Assembly (NCBI RefSeq): GCF_947387555.1
Contig: NZ_CANDNZ010000002.1
Span: 930,001 to 994,000, forward strand
Reading direction: 5' to 3'
Length of the DNA stretch: 64,000 nt
From: Thalassomonas sp. RHCl1
Lineage (GTDB): Bacteria; Pseudomonadota; Gammaproteobacteria; Enterobacterales; Alteromonadaceae
Each line of letters opens with the position of its first letter. The stretch's first letter is position 1. Positions 26,086-35,731 of the stretch are shown piece by piece. The notes beneath the pieces were generated by a model, which saw nothing but the letters and a program-made list of their open reading frames with translations, was not told the origin of the DNA and ran no database searches. A program made the translations under genes and the position numbers.

Positions 26086-28026
26086 ATGAGTACCATGAAA
26101 TTAAAAAGAGGTAATAAAGAGATCACCCTGAAAAAAGTCGACGATCAATTTGCAGTACGTTTAAAACAGGGGGCCGCCACAACCGAGCAAGAGCTCAATG
26201 CGGTATTGCGCCAGCCCAATGTACATTCCTGCCATATATCGGCGGTTGAGCCGGCAAGGATGGATGTCTTCTCCCTCAGCGACAGTAAAGAGCTCGAACA
26301 CACCATGGATTCGTTGCGCCATGCCGAAGAAAGCGAGGTGATCAGCCATGTTTACAGTCTGGATGATGATAAGGCAACCCCGGTTGTGCCCACAGGTAAA
26401 TTAACGGTACAATTTAAACCCGGGGTCGATAACCATAACCAGGAAAAAATCCTCGCCGACTATGGCCTGGAATTCGTGCAGGCTCTGGACTACCTGCCCC
26501 GCACCTACAGCGTTTCCTTAACCCAGGCCTCGACCATGAATCCCCTGAAAATTGCTGCAGCGCTAGAGACGCGGGATGAAGTGGAAACTGCCGAAGCAGA
26601 TCTCGCCTTTGAAGTGGCCTTAAAGCACCAGCCGATTGACAGTCTCTATGCCCAGCAATGGCACCTGAGCAACAGCGGCGGTCCCGGCCTGCGCTCGGGA
26701 GCGGACGTCAAGGCCGAACCCGCCTGGGAATTTACCCGCGGCAGCCGGGATATCAGCATATGTGTAATGGATGACGGTTTTGATCTTAACCACCCGGATT
26801 TAAGCGGCACCGGAAAAATCGTCTCCCCCAAAGATTTTGGCGATAATGATACCAGTCCCCGCCCGGTGAAAAGGGACGACAACCACGGCACTGCCTGCGC
26901 CGGGATCGCCGTCGCCGAAGAAAACGGCAGCGGTGTGGTCGGCCTTGCCCCCCTTTGCGCCCTGATGCCGGTACGCACCTCCGGCTGGTTATCCGACGAC
27001 AGTGTCGAAGCCCTGTTCCAGCACGCCATAGATCACCATGCCGATGTGATCAGCTGCAGCTGGGCGGCGGCGAGCTGGAATTTCCCCTTATCCATCCGCA
27101 TGAAAGGCATTATCCATAAGGCCGCTACCGAAGGGCGGCGCAATAAAAAAGGCTGTGTCATCCTCTTTGCCGCCGGCAATGAAAACCGTCCCCTGGACGG
27201 CATCAAAGACGGCAGGGTATCGCACCAGGGGTTTGCCCTACACCCGGACGTATTGGCGGTGGCCGCCTCCAACAGCCTGGATCAAAAGTCCGATTACAGT
27301 AATTTTGGCCCCAAACTCTCTGTGTGCGCCCCCTCCAGCGGCAGTCCCGGCAAAAGGATCGTCACCACCGACCGGCTCGGACAAAAAGGTTATCAGGCCG
27401 GGGATTTCACCTTCTCCTTCGGCGGCACTTCCAGCTCTACCCCGCTGGCAGCCGGTCTCGCCGGGCTGATGCTTTCCTTTAATGAAGATTTAACTGCCGC
27501 CGAAGTCAAAGACATCATGCAAAAAACGGCGGATAAGATTGACGACCGCCCGGGTGAATACGACGGCAACGGCCATTCGAGCAAATACGGCTTTGGCCGT
27601 ATCAATGCCGAGCGGGCACTGGCTCTGCTTGCCGCCAAAGATGAGCAAAGCCTGCCCAGAACCCTGTTTATGGAGCACAGGGTCAGCAAACCTATCCCGG
27701 ATCAGGGCAGTATCGATGAAGAAATTACTTTCCCGGTAGCCGCCAACATCACCGGCTTTGAAGTCTCCGTTAACATTACCCACACCTATCGCGGCGATTT
27801 GACACTGATACTCAAGTCTCCATCAGGGACAGAGATAGTGTTACACCAAGATACCGGCGGCAATGCCCAGGATCTGATCAAGTCCTACCGCATGTCGGAT
27901 GAACCCGAACTTCTGGGCGCCCTGTCAGGCAGTGCCGCCCAGGGGCAATGGCGACTGACGGTCAGGGATGAGCTCGCCCGGGATGTCGGGGTACTCAATA
28001 AATGGGGCATAGCCGTCACCTATTAA
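26086..28026 (+). CDS. Subtilisin-like protease with P domain, no visible signal peptide
   Basis: A 646-residue S8-family protease. Residues 1-180 are a charged pro-region without a hydrophobic signal. The catalytic domain carries Asp229 (VMDDGFD), His267 (DDNHGTACAGI), the oxyanion Asn (AAGNENRP) and Ser449 (FGGTSSSTPLAAG). Residues about 550-646 form a proprotein-convertase P domain (ITHTYRGDLTLILKSPSG). AGGAACAG precedes the ATG, and no alternative upstream start adds a signal. P-domain subtilases are normally secreted, so this one may stay inside the cell, leave by another route, or act after lysis. Confidence 0.85.
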   Translation: MSTMKLKRGNKEITLKKVDDQFAVRLKQGAATTEQELNAVLRQPNVHSCHISAVEPARMDVFSLSDSKELEHTMDSLRHAEESEVISHVYSLDDDKATPVVPTGKLTVQFKPGVDNHNQEKILADYGLEFVQALDYLPRTYSVSLTQASTMNPLKIAAALETRDEVETAEADLAFEVALKHQPIDSLYAQQWHLSNSGGPGLRSGADVKAEPAWEFTRGSRDISICVMDDGFDLNHPDLSGTGKIVSPKDFGDNDTSPRPVKRDDNHGTACAGIAVAEENGSGVVGLAPLCALMPVRTSGWLSDDSVEALFQHAIDHHADVISCSWAAASWNFPLSIRMKGIIHKAATEGRRNKKGCVILFAAGNENRPLDGIKDGRVSHQGFALHPDVLAVAASNSLDQKSDYSNFGPKLSVCAPSSGSPGKRIVTTDRLGQKGYQAGDFTFSFGGTSSSTPLAAGLAGLMLSFNEDLTAAEVKDIMQKTADKIDDRPGEYDGNGHSSKYGFGRINAERALALLAAKDEQSLPRTLFMEHRVSKPIPDQGSIDEEITFPVAANITGFEVSVNITHTYRGDLTLILKSPSGTEIVLHQDTGGNAQDLIKSYRMSDEPELLGALSGSAAQGQWRLTVRDELARDVGVLNKWGIAVTY

Positions 28027-28149
28027 AGCAAGTTTACCGGCTATCCGGCACTTTATGATAAATTAGGGTGACATGGCTGGCTTTGTCGCCCTAAGCCTGG
28101 ACTGATAAAACGGTTTTAGCACCGGTAAAAACTGCTGGAAAGGCCTGAG

Positions 28150-28539
28150 ATGACAATAATCAAGTCTTTACGTTTCCTGCTTTTATTAGCCCTGCTGGCC
28201 CTGATTGTGGCTAAATGGGACGCCTTATTTTCTATGTCCGCAATCATAGCCAGCGATAAAATCCAGGCACAGGTATTAACAAGCAAGCGCGCCGTTATCA
28301 CCCGCCACAGTCGCGGCGCAGATTATACCGTCATTCAATATCATCTCACCCTGAGCGCCTCATCCGGACAACCGTTCCATTACACCCTGGATAACAGCTT
28401 GTTAAAGGGCAAGGCGCCCGTTAATGGCGAATGGCTCTCCTTCACCCGGTTGAGGCGCAAAAGCGGTGCCAGCGATTATCTGATTGACCGCGCCTCTTTG
28501 GAGCAAAGGTTGATACAAGGCCCTCAACTGATACCTTGA
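28150..28539 (+). CDS. Small membrane-anchored protein, unrecognised
   Basis: A 129-residue protein with one N-terminal transmembrane helix (LRFLLLLALLALIVAKW). A polar domain of about 95 residues follows, probably periplasmic, with alternating strands (YTVIQYHLTLSA). AAAGG lies 6 bases before the ATG. No family is recognised. It lies between the subtilase and the sugar transporter and shares no obvious operon with either. Confidence 0.6.
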   Translation: MTIIKSLRFLLLLALLALIVAKWDALFSMSAIIASDKIQAQVLTSKRAVITRHSRGADYTVIQYHLTLSASSGQPFHYTLDNSLLKGKAPVNGEWLSFTRLRRKSGASDYLIDRASLEQRLIQGPQLIP

Positions 28540-28583
28540 ATTTAATCTGCTTAGCGCCGCTGCCAGCAATACATAATGAATTG

Positions 28584-28593
28584 CATACGTATG
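28584..28593. promoter_or_regulatory. Palindrome CATACGTATG, possible LacI-family operator
   Basis: A perfect 10-base palindrome with the central CG step usual for LacI/GalR operators; it extends imperfectly to TGCATACGTATGTA. It lies 223 bases upstream of the sugar transporter gene at 28816, in the intergenic space only. That suits carbohydrate control, but no regulator gene is in the window. Confidence 0.4.
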
Positions 28594-28815
28594 TATGGTA
28601 AAAAACGTATATTTTTGCCGCTTTTCACAGTAAAAAGAAAACTGATCTTTTATGCCTTAATATCAGATGCTCCTTTTGTATCCACTTATGTTAACTTATA
28701 TCAGCTAAGGAGCAGATGTTATTAATGCCAACAGGCAGGCCGAAAATAACAACCAAGGGCTTATTCACCCTTAATAATCCCCTGCTTCGAGCGTTATAAA
28801 ACACAGGAAATAAAC

Positions 28816-30360
28816 ATGCAAAAACCCACGTTATCCTTTTGGCAAATCTGGAATATGTGCTTCGGTTTTTTTGGCATCCAGTTTGGTTTTGCTTTGCAAA
28901 ACAGCAATGTCAGCCGGATCTTTCAAACCTTAGGCGCAGACTACTCCAGTATGACCATACTCTGGGTAGCAGCCCCCCTGACCGGGCTTTTTGTCCAGCC
29001 GATCATCGGCTATATGAGTGACAGAACCTGGGGCAAGCTCGGCCGACGCCGTCCCTATTTTCTTTACGGCGCGATTTTGGCCAGCCTATCCCTGTTTATC
29101 ATGCCCCACTCCCCTGCGCTGTGGATTGCCGCCGGTATGTTATGGGTGATGGATGCCTCGATTAATGTTTCCATGGAGCCGTTTCGGGCTTTCGTCGGCG
29201 ATATGTTGCCGCGCAAACAAAGGGGCATGGGTTATGCCATGCAGAGCTTTTTTATCGGCGTAGCCTCCGTAGTCGCCTCTGCCTTACCCTGGATGATGAC
29301 CAACTGGTTTGATATCAGTAATACCGCCGAGGCCGGTGTGATCCCGGATTCCGTCAGATTTTCCTTTTATGCCGGTGGCGCCTTGTTTTTGCTCGCCGTG
29401 CTCTGGACCGTTTATTCCACCAAGGAATATTCCCCCGAAGAGTTGGCCGCTTTTGAAAAAGCAGAAAATGCCCTGGCCCCGCAAGAAGAATACCAGCCAA
29501 GCCGCAGCGCCAAACAGTTTTTCCAGGGGGGTGTTATCTGGGGCTTAACCGGGATAGTGGCTACAGTACTGGTTGCTTTAAATATTGAACAACTGGATAA
29601 AAACCTGATGTTGCTTACCTGCGGCCTGCTGGTCTTTGGCCTGTTCCAGCTGATTGCCGGATTGCTGGAGAAAAAAGGCAATAACAGCAACGGCTTTTCC
29701 CAGGTGATGGTGGATCTCTTTAATATGCCAACCACCATGAAAAAACTGGCGGCGGTACAGTTTTTCTCCTGGTTCCCGTTTTTTGCCTGGTGGTCTTCGG
29801 CGACACCCGCTATCACTTCCTTCCATTACGGAACCAGCGATGTCACCTCAGCCGCCTTTAATGAAGGAGCTGACTGGGTCGGCATCCTGATGGCCGCCTA
29901 CAATGTCTCCGCCGTGTTCGCCGCTTTAACCATCCCTGTGGTGGTCCGTTTATTTAATTTAAAAACCGCCCATATGATCAATCTTTTCCTTGGCGGGATC
30001 GGCTTTATCTCTTTTGTGCTGATTAAAGATCCTACCTACCTGATTGCCCCTATGATAGGCGTAGGTTTTGCCTGGGCCTCGATCTTGTCTTTGCCTTATG
30101 CCTTGCTATCCAATGCGCTGCCGGCGAAAAAAATGGGCTTGTTTATGGGGATATTTAACTTCTTTATCGTTCTGCCGCAGATCCTGGCCGCCAGTATCTT
30201 AGGTTTCCTGGTCAGCAAGTTTTTTGCCGGGGAAACCATTTATGCCTTGGTTATCGGCGGTGTCAGCATGTTGATTGCCGGTGTACTGACCTTACGGGTG
30301 GCAGAGCCGGAGCAGGAAATCCAGCAGCAAAAAAAGGGTGAAGCCCTCACCAGTCACTAG
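28816..30360 (+). CDS. MFS sugar transporter (GPH/SUT-like)
   Basis: A 514-residue protein with about 12 membrane helices. The first loop has GYMSDRTWGKLGRRRPYF, the signature of glycoside-pentoside-hexuronide and sucrose/maltose-type symporters. In Alteromonadales and Caulobacter, relatives take maltose or other alpha-glucosides across the inner membrane, usually beside a TonB receptor and a glucosidase. Here neither is adjacent. Upstream lies a possible LacI-type operator (28584-28593) and downstream a strong terminator, so it is a single-gene unit. The substrate is inferred only at the level of a di- or oligosaccharide. Confidence 0.75.
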   Translation: MQKPTLSFWQIWNMCFGFFGIQFGFALQNSNVSRIFQTLGADYSSMTILWVAAPLTGLFVQPIIGYMSDRTWGKLGRRRPYFLYGAILASLSLFIMPHSPALWIAAGMLWVMDASINVSMEPFRAFVGDMLPRKQRGMGYAMQSFFIGVASVVASALPWMMTNWFDISNTAEAGVIPDSVRFSFYAGGALFLLAVLWTVYSTKEYSPEELAAFEKAENALAPQEEYQPSRSAKQFFQGGVIWGLTGIVATVLVALNIEQLDKNLMLLTCGLLVFGLFQLIAGLLEKKGNNSNGFSQVMVDLFNMPTTMKKLAAVQFFSWFPFFAWWSSATPAITSFHYGTSDVTSAAFNEGADWVGILMAAYNVSAVFAALTIPVVVRLFNLKTAHMINLFLGGIGFISFVLIKDPTYLIAPMIGVGFAWASILSLPYALLSNALPAKKMGLFMGIFNFFIVLPQILAASILGFLVSKFFAGETIYALVIGGVSMLIAGVLTLRVAEPEQEIQQQKKGEALTSH

Positions 30361-30381
30361 ATCTTTTAACGGTGAAACTAT

Positions 30382-30427
30382 GGGGCTAAATCAGGGAGCT
30401 TTTTCCCGGATTTAGCCCCTTATTTTT
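30382..30427 (+). terminator. Strong intrinsic terminator after the sugar transporter
   Basis: GGGGCTAAATC and GATTTAGCCCC form an 11-base perfect stem, extended inside by AGGGA/TCCC pairing, followed by TTATTTTT. It starts 22 bases after the transporter stop. It also lies downstream of the minus-strand peroxidase gene ending at 30485. Confidence 0.85.
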
Positions 30428-30484
30428 GACCTGCATATGATTAACAAAATTAAGATTTACCCTGCATGGTGGAAAGTTAATCAG

Positions 30485-31927
30485 CTAATGTGCCCGGGTC
30501 AACCTCAGCGGTTCAAGTCCCCACCAGGGATCCCCTGACGGCAAAGGAGAAGTCAGGGTGTGTAGAAACATCTGTAAATCCTCACTTTCTTCATCGGTTA
30601 ATTTCAAGGGTAAAATGTCAAAGTGCGGCCGGCTGGGATGCAGCTGACGGTTATAAACCGGCGGAGACGGCTGATTATAATGTGCTATCACCGCTTTGAG
30701 ATCGCTAAACTGGCCAAATTGCATATAAGGAGCGGTTTTGGCGATATTGCGCAACGTTGGTGTCTTTAACGCCCCCACCAACTCTGGCCCGCTGACTTTC
30801 AAAAAACGCATCTCATCACAGGCACTGCTGTCGGCATCACTAAAATCAGACAGGCAAGTAAATTCATCCTGTGCCAGTAGCTTCACCCCCTGGTAACGCC
30901 CCAGCTCAACGCTGCCCTCAAGCGGCTCGGGGGCGCCGATATTATGAAACTCATAATTCGTAAACAGCGGACCATTATGGCAACTGGCACAATTGCCTTT
31001 GCCAACAAATAACCTCAGCCCCCTGACCTCGGCCGGCGTGAATAATTGCTGCACAGTTTTGGCCTGCTCATCAGTGCTGCGGGATGTGTCTGAACCGCTT
31101 TTCTGTTGCTTTTCACTCACCAGGGCATCAACAAAGTGATCAAAACGGGCGCGGGGCAACTCTAGTCTGCGCTGATAGGCCATCATCGCCTTGCCGGCAT
31201 TACTAAACACCCGGTTGACCCAGGTTTGTAATGCGGGAGATAAGGCTTGCCAGCGTTTGATTTGTGCTTCATTGCCCAGCGGAGATGCCGGTACTGTCAG
31301 CTGCGTCAGCTTCTGTGGCAATGTTTTTTCATCTAAGGAGCCAAAGACCTGCTGGTATAGGGGTAAATAGGTTGTTAATAACGCATGGACATATTCAGTA
31401 CGGCTGGTATTAAACTCATTAACATCTTCTATCGGGCCCAGTGCCTGAGACCACAAACTGTCTTTGCGGCCATCCCAGAACTGCCAGGGACTAAAAGCCG
31501 CCCCCAATACCGTCGGTGAACTGCGAAAAGTCAAACCTGCGCCCTGGCTGACTTTTTTGCCGTCGGTAAAATATAAATCCGGCTGATGACAACTGCCGCA
31601 GGAAACCTGGTTATTCCGGCTTAAGCCTTCATCAAAAAACAGTTTTTTGCCCAGCTTTGCCGCCTTGAGATCATCCGCCAGCCGGTTGCCGGGCGCCGCC
31701 GGCAAAGGCTTAAGCCGGCTCAGGGAAAATTGTGCCAGAAACTCGATATCCGCCCCGGTAAAATGATAAGGATCAACGACCTGGTTTTGTTCTTGCTCCT
31801 GGCCGTTGGCCGGCAACATTACAGCAAATAGCGCCAGCACAGTAAGCATATAAAACATGGTTAACGAAGGAGAAAACGCCGAAATTAACCGGGTATCACA
31901 ATTATTTGATAGATTATTTTTCATCAC
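30485..31927 (-). CDS. Exported di-haem cytochrome c peroxidase-family protein
   Basis: A 480-residue protein with an N-terminal signal/anchor (FYMLTVLALFAVMLPANG). It has two c-type haem motifs, CGSCH at 110-114 and CASCH at 313-317, as in bacterial CcpA and MauG-type enzymes. The stretch AFSPWQFWDGRKDSLWSQ is typical of the family, and the segment LRNIAKTAPYMQFGQF lies after the second haem. The reaction is probably peroxide reduction or MauG-like oxidation of a partner in the periplasm. Its start overlaps the end of the upstream YtkA-like gene by 4 bases, so the two are translationally coupled. Confidence 0.85.
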   Translation of the reverse strand: MMKNNLSNNCDTRLISAFSPSLTMFYMLTVLALFAVMLPANGQEQEQNQVVDPYHFTGADIEFLAQFSLSRLKPLPAAPGNRLADDLKAAKLGKKLFFDEGLSRNNQVSCGSCHQPDLYFTDGKKVSQGAGLTFRSSPTVLGAAFSPWQFWDGRKDSLWSQALGPIEDVNEFNTSRTEYVHALLTTYLPLYQQVFGSLDEKTLPQKLTQLTVPASPLGNEAQIKRWQALSPALQTWVNRVFSNAGKAMMAYQRRLELPRARFDHFVDALVSEKQQKSGSDTSRSTDEQAKTVQQLFTPAEVRGLRLFVGKGNCASCHNGPLFTNYEFHNIGAPEPLEGSVELGRYQGVKLLAQDEFTCLSDFSDADSSACDEMRFLKVSGPELVGALKTPTLRNIAKTAPYMQFGQFSDLKAVIAHYNQPSPPVYNRQLHPSRPHFDILPLKLTDEESEDLQMFLHTLTSPLPSGDPWWGLEPLRLTRAH

Positions 31928-32973
31928 AGCACCAGATTAAAGGTAAAAAAATCATCTGCGGATTGGCTGTTATCCGCTCCCGGTTGGCGCAAAATAAACT
32001 TCATCACCCACCAGCCTTTCATCTGAAACTTGAGCCCGTCTACCAGGTAAATGCCCGAGTCAATTTCCTCAACCACGGCGGGTTTAGTGGGTAAACCGTG
32101 CACATGCCCGGGCATATGTCCCTGCACTTCAATTTCAACATCTTCAACCGGATTGCCCCGGACATCACTGATCATCAAGCGCCATTGATGGATCTCATTT
32201 AACGGCACCGAGGAGGCTGCCGCTTGCCCTGTCCCCGGCTCTTTTTCCGCCAGGCTGCCATCGCTTGATTGGCCAGAGCCGCCGGGATGGACCTCGATAT
32301 GGGCAAAATACTGTTCATGGCGGGAAAATTGAAAGGAAGAGATATTAAGATCTGCCGGTGCATTTTGTTTACCTAAGGCGGGGACTTGCAACGACATATC
32401 CGGCTGCGCTGTACTCGTTGACGGCTCGGAGCCAAAACCAAGCATATTTTTATGGACACTCCTTACCCGGGTATTATGGGCAAGGGAGCCGTTAAAGTTA
32501 TCTTCCAGGGTTAACGCTTCCCGGTTATGCAGCCACTGCGGCCAGATATGCAACAAGGCCTGTTCAAAATCCGTTTTCGCCTGCTGCTTTAATGCCAGGC
32601 TTTTAGTCCTCAGCTCTGCTCCCTGCTGCTGTGCTTGTGTTAACTGACTGAGCAGCCCCTGTATTTCTTGCTCAAACTTTTGCTTGTCTGTACTTTTAGC
32701 CGCCCTGACACGGATCTTTTTCAACTGCTTACGGATCTTATTGGCATTGAGGATCAATTCATTTGCCTGCTTTTGCCACAGGTTAGCCTGATCAAGTTGT
32801 GCCACCGCTTTGGCCACTAAGGGGTTTTCAATGGCCGTATCCGGTAATTTTTCCTGTGCGACGGCTTTAACCGCCAGCAAGAATAAGCTAAGCGACAGCA
32901 TATAAAACAGCAAGGATTTTACATTCTGAGATTTATTGTTATCAGCAAGTCTTTTCATGTTAATGCACTTCAT
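31924..32973 (-). CDS. Exported coiled-coil protein with a C-terminal YtkA/FixH-like domain
   Basis: A 349-residue protein with a signal-like helix (VKSLLFYMLSLSLFLLAVKAVA). Residues about 45-135 are rich in Gln, Lys and Ala and probably form a coiled coil. The last 90 residues (LMISDVRGNPVEDVEIEVQG, then HMPGHVHGLP and a final FTFNLVL strand) resemble the small YtkA/FixH beta domains, in which Met and His often bind copper. Start choice is uncertain because neither the ATG at 32973 nor that at 32958 has a clear ribosome binding site. It is coupled to the di-haem peroxidase gene, which suggests an accessory or partner role. Confidence 0.6.
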   Translation of the reverse strand: MKCINMKRLADNNKSQNVKSLLFYMLSLSLFLLAVKAVAQEKLPDTAIENPLVAKAVAQLDQANLWQKQANELILNANKIRKQLKKIRVRAAKSTDKQKFEQEIQGLLSQLTQAQQQGAELRTKSLALKQQAKTDFEQALLHIWPQWLHNREALTLEDNFNGSLAHNTRVRSVHKNMLGFGSEPSTSTAQPDMSLQVPALGKQNAPADLNISSFQFSRHEQYFAHIEVHPGGSGQSSDGSLAEKEPGTGQAAASSVPLNEIHQWRLMISDVRGNPVEDVEIEVQGHMPGHVHGLPTKPAVVEEIDSGIYLVDGLKFQMKGWWVMKFILRQPGADNSQSADDFFTFNLVL

Positions 32974-33022
32974 TGAATTTATTATATTGACCAGGCTTTA
33001 GATAAAATCTGTACCAACAAAT

Positions 33023-33050
33023 AAAGGGGGCAGTTCCCTTTGCCCCTTTT
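33023..33050 (-). terminator. Hairpin between the LVIVD gene and the YtkA-like gene
   Basis: Read on the minus strand, GGGGCA and TGCCCC pair around an 8-base loop and are followed by CTTTATTTG. It lies between the end of the LVIVD-repeat gene and the start of the YtkA-like gene, so it may be a partial terminator that lowers expression of the downstream pair. Confidence 0.5.
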
Positions 33051-33093
33051 ATTACCGCTGTCTTGTACAGATTAACCAAGCCGTTTCATTGCC

Positions 33094-34836
33094 TTAAGGG
33101 GTGAAGGTCACGGTATAGTCTTCCACCTCGCCGTAATTAAAGCTGCCGCATGCAGAAGGTGCGCTGGTATATCTCATGACAATCCGCATCCGGGTATCGG
33201 CGCCGGCAGTCGCCGGGATATCCATAGTGCCGCTGACGGCATTTCTGCTGGCACTGCCGGAATCAAAGACTTGTTCACTATCGGCAAAAGTGCCGTCACC
33301 GTTAAAGTCTATCCAGACTCGCCAGTATTCACGGTAGCTGTTACCGCTAAACGCCGGGGTAAACTCCACCGTATTGCTGCCTGTGTTCAGGGACACGGTA
33401 ATATCGGTATGATCGCTGTAAGGAGCACCTGCCGACGCATAACTGGTACCGTTAAACGCCACTTCGCCAATCCACTCTTCAGAAGCATTATTGCTGCTGG
33501 CTTCACAATAGCTTATCGGTGGCGGCGGAGGCGGCGTGTCGTTTTCAATCGCATCCCAGTCCGGTTTGACAATAAACAAGCCGGTGCCGATATCGCTTAA
33601 CACGATATTGCCGCTGGCAAAATACGGATAATTACTCCAGGTGCCCGAATATTGCGCGCTGTCGGAGCCGGGAATGGTATCGAAATAGGCCGCTTCGCTG
33701 AGATTGCCGTTGGCAATATCATCGGTTTTCAGGATACGCAATCCCGCGCGGTAATTGGTTTCAATCACATAGTTGTTCAGGGTATAGAGATTATGATCTA
33801 TCGCTGGGGTCGGCCCGATATAGCGCCCTATTTCGCTGGGGTTGTCCAGATCGGTAACATCCCAGATATAGGAGGTGGTATTGTTGCCGGTACCGGATTC
33901 GTCGAGTTCATCATTCATGATCAAGGTGGTCTGACTGTTATTTAAAAACCAGCCCTGGTGAGTATAGCGCGAACCGCTGTAGCCGCTTCGGGAGATCTGC
34001 ACCGGGTTACTTTTATCGCTGACATCCACTATGGTGATGGTATCTTCATTGTAGGCGACACAGATCTCACGCCCGCTATAAGCGGTATCCGGCCCCTGGT
34101 AATGTACGCACTGGGTATCATGGGTATAACCGTCGGCGGAAAAACAACCGGCATAAGACGGCGAACCCGGGTTGATCAGGTTGACCATAAACAAACCGCC
34201 GCTGCACTGGTTGCTGCCGACAATATAGGCATAACCGCTGTCTTCGTTGATGGCGATATTATGGGCGGAGCCAAAGTCGTTCATATGGGCGGTTTCTGAA
34301 AAGGTCGAGCCCGGAGACGCCGTGCGCAGCTGGGTCAAATCAAAAACCTGCAAGCCGTGGTTACTCGCTTCCGAGACGATATAGGCGTGATCATTATAAA
34401 CCTTCATATCCCGCCAGGAGGAGCTGCTGTTATTATGTCCCGGTAATAAACCCAGATGCACCGGATTGACCGGATCCGAGATATCGACAAAAGCGGTGCC
34501 CTGCGTGCGACCGACAATCGCGATTTCCTTGCCGGTCACGGGATCTGTCCAGCCCCAGATATCATTTAAATTGTTGCTGCCTCCCCCCATCTCGGCTTTT
34601 GGCATAAAGGCCTGCAAATGAATATTGTGACAGGGGTAACCATTGGCCGAGCCGTCAACACATAAATTACTTAGCGCCCCCGGCCCCTTAAGCAGTCGTA
34701 TTTGTGCGGCGGTAAGCCCTTCATTGCTATTATCGTATTGGTAATTGTCTTTATACATGGCGCTGTGACCCCAGCTTAGCCCGCTAAAAACTACGCTAAA
34801 CGAAAGCAACGCCGATACCAGCGATTTTCTCTTCAT
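33094..34836 (-). CDS. Secreted LVIVD-repeat (choice-of-anchor B) protein with GEVED domain
   Basis: A 580-residue protein with a signal peptide (VSALLSFSVVFSGLSWG|HS). Residues about 60-430 carry beta-propeller-type repeats with recurring TAFVDISDPVNPVHLG- and ITIVDVSDKSNPVQIS-type strands, the LVIVD pattern of choice-of-anchor B proteins. After a proline linker (PPPPPPI) comes a GEVED domain ending in FNYGEVEDYTVTF. Such proteins are secreted or held on the surface; their function is unknown. It heads the operon that continues with the YtkA-like protein and the di-haem peroxidase. Confidence 0.8.
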   Translation of the reverse strand: MKRKSLVSALLSFSVVFSGLSWGHSAMYKDNYQYDNSNEGLTAAQIRLLKGPGALSNLCVDGSANGYPCHNIHLQAFMPKAEMGGGSNNLNDIWGWTDPVTGKEIAIVGRTQGTAFVDISDPVNPVHLGLLPGHNNSSSSWRDMKVYNDHAYIVSEASNHGLQVFDLTQLRTASPGSTFSETAHMNDFGSAHNIAINEDSGYAYIVGSNQCSGGLFMVNLINPGSPSYAGCFSADGYTHDTQCVHYQGPDTAYSGREICVAYNEDTITIVDVSDKSNPVQISRSGYSGSRYTHQGWFLNNSQTTLIMNDELDESGTGNNTTSYIWDVTDLDNPSEIGRYIGPTPAIDHNLYTLNNYVIETNYRAGLRILKTDDIANGNLSEAAYFDTIPGSDSAQYSGTWSNYPYFASGNIVLSDIGTGLFIVKPDWDAIENDTPPPPPPISYCEASSNNASEEWIGEVAFNGTSYASAGAPYSDHTDITVSLNTGSNTVEFTPAFSGNSYREYWRVWIDFNGDGTFADSEQVFDSGSASRNAVSGTMDIPATAGADTRMRIVMRYTSAPSACGSFNYGEVEDYTVTFTP

Positions 34837-35731
34837 AACATGTTCCTATCGAATATTGGTTTATGTTTGAACTCAGGTGACACGACAGGAAGAAACGGCC
34901 CCGTAGCGACTCCTTCGCTATTGATAATCAGGGGACAGCAACCGTTGCATCCATACAACGACAATAATATTTTTACTGGAAAATAACCGAAAATCAGACC
35001 AGTGGAATTCTTAAACCCTTTACTTATCTCCTTTGAATCGCTTCCGGCTTTGCGCTTATACAAAAACACACAAAGCAGACAGAGATTAACCCTAATCACT
35101 TTAGGTGCTGATTAAAGGCCTTGCCATGAAAAGCTGATAGTCAAAAACAAGACACTGAGCCCTGGCCTGAAATAAACCATTTCATACAAAGATAAAAATT
35201 ATCAATATCTACCGATAGTTAACAAAATTTTTACCTCCAGGAGTTATTAAACCCGAGTGAGCTCAAGGGCTTTAATAAATGGCTGGAAATTGTTGCTGAA
35301 CAAGTCTTATTTTTTGATCTGGATGACAACCCAGGGGGTCAACAGGAATAGTAGGTTATATGAGTAAATATCAAGCTGACACCGAAATGGAACGACTATT
35401 TTGTCTAAAACCGGCAAGTATCCATAAATAAACCCTTAACGATATAACAGACAGTACTGAGACCGTTAAAACCACGGGCAAGCACCACATAAGGAGCTTC
35501 TCCACCATATATAAATACGCAGATTAGGGAAATTCTCGCAATACCTTTATATAACAGATATTTCAACGGTTCGTTCTCCCCATAGAGACATATTTTCTTT
35601 AGCTGCAATATTTCTATTCCTTCGTCGTACATTATTTGCGCAATTAAAAAGCTGTTCTAGACTTTAAATTAGTTTGCAGTACCCGGTAATTCGTTAATAC
35701 GATTTTATTTACTTCAGACAAGGATGTTAAT
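34837..35731. other. Long intergenic region, no gene supported
   Basis: Almost 900 AT-rich bases between two divergent genes. Minus-strand frames at 34833-35099 and 35405-35632 lack ribosome binding sites and recognisable motifs. A plus-strand stretch at about 35245-35351 reads LNPSELKGFNKWLEIVAEQ in frame but has no start codon and may be a gene remnant. The chemoreceptor promoter should lie near its right end. Confidence 0.45.

Noticed and set aside
34833-35099. Minus-strand frame of 88 codons upstream of the LVIVD gene
   Set aside because: No start signal; it overlaps the expected promoter region and its stop touches the LVIVD start by chance.
35245-35351. Plus-strand open stretch reading LNPSELKGFNKWLEIVAEQ
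   Set aside because: It looks protein-like but has no start codon and ends quickly at TAG. At most a gene remnant.
35405-35632. Minus-strand frame of 75 codons upstream of the chemoreceptor gene
   Set aside because: No ribosome binding site and odd composition; it lies in the chemoreceptor promoter region.
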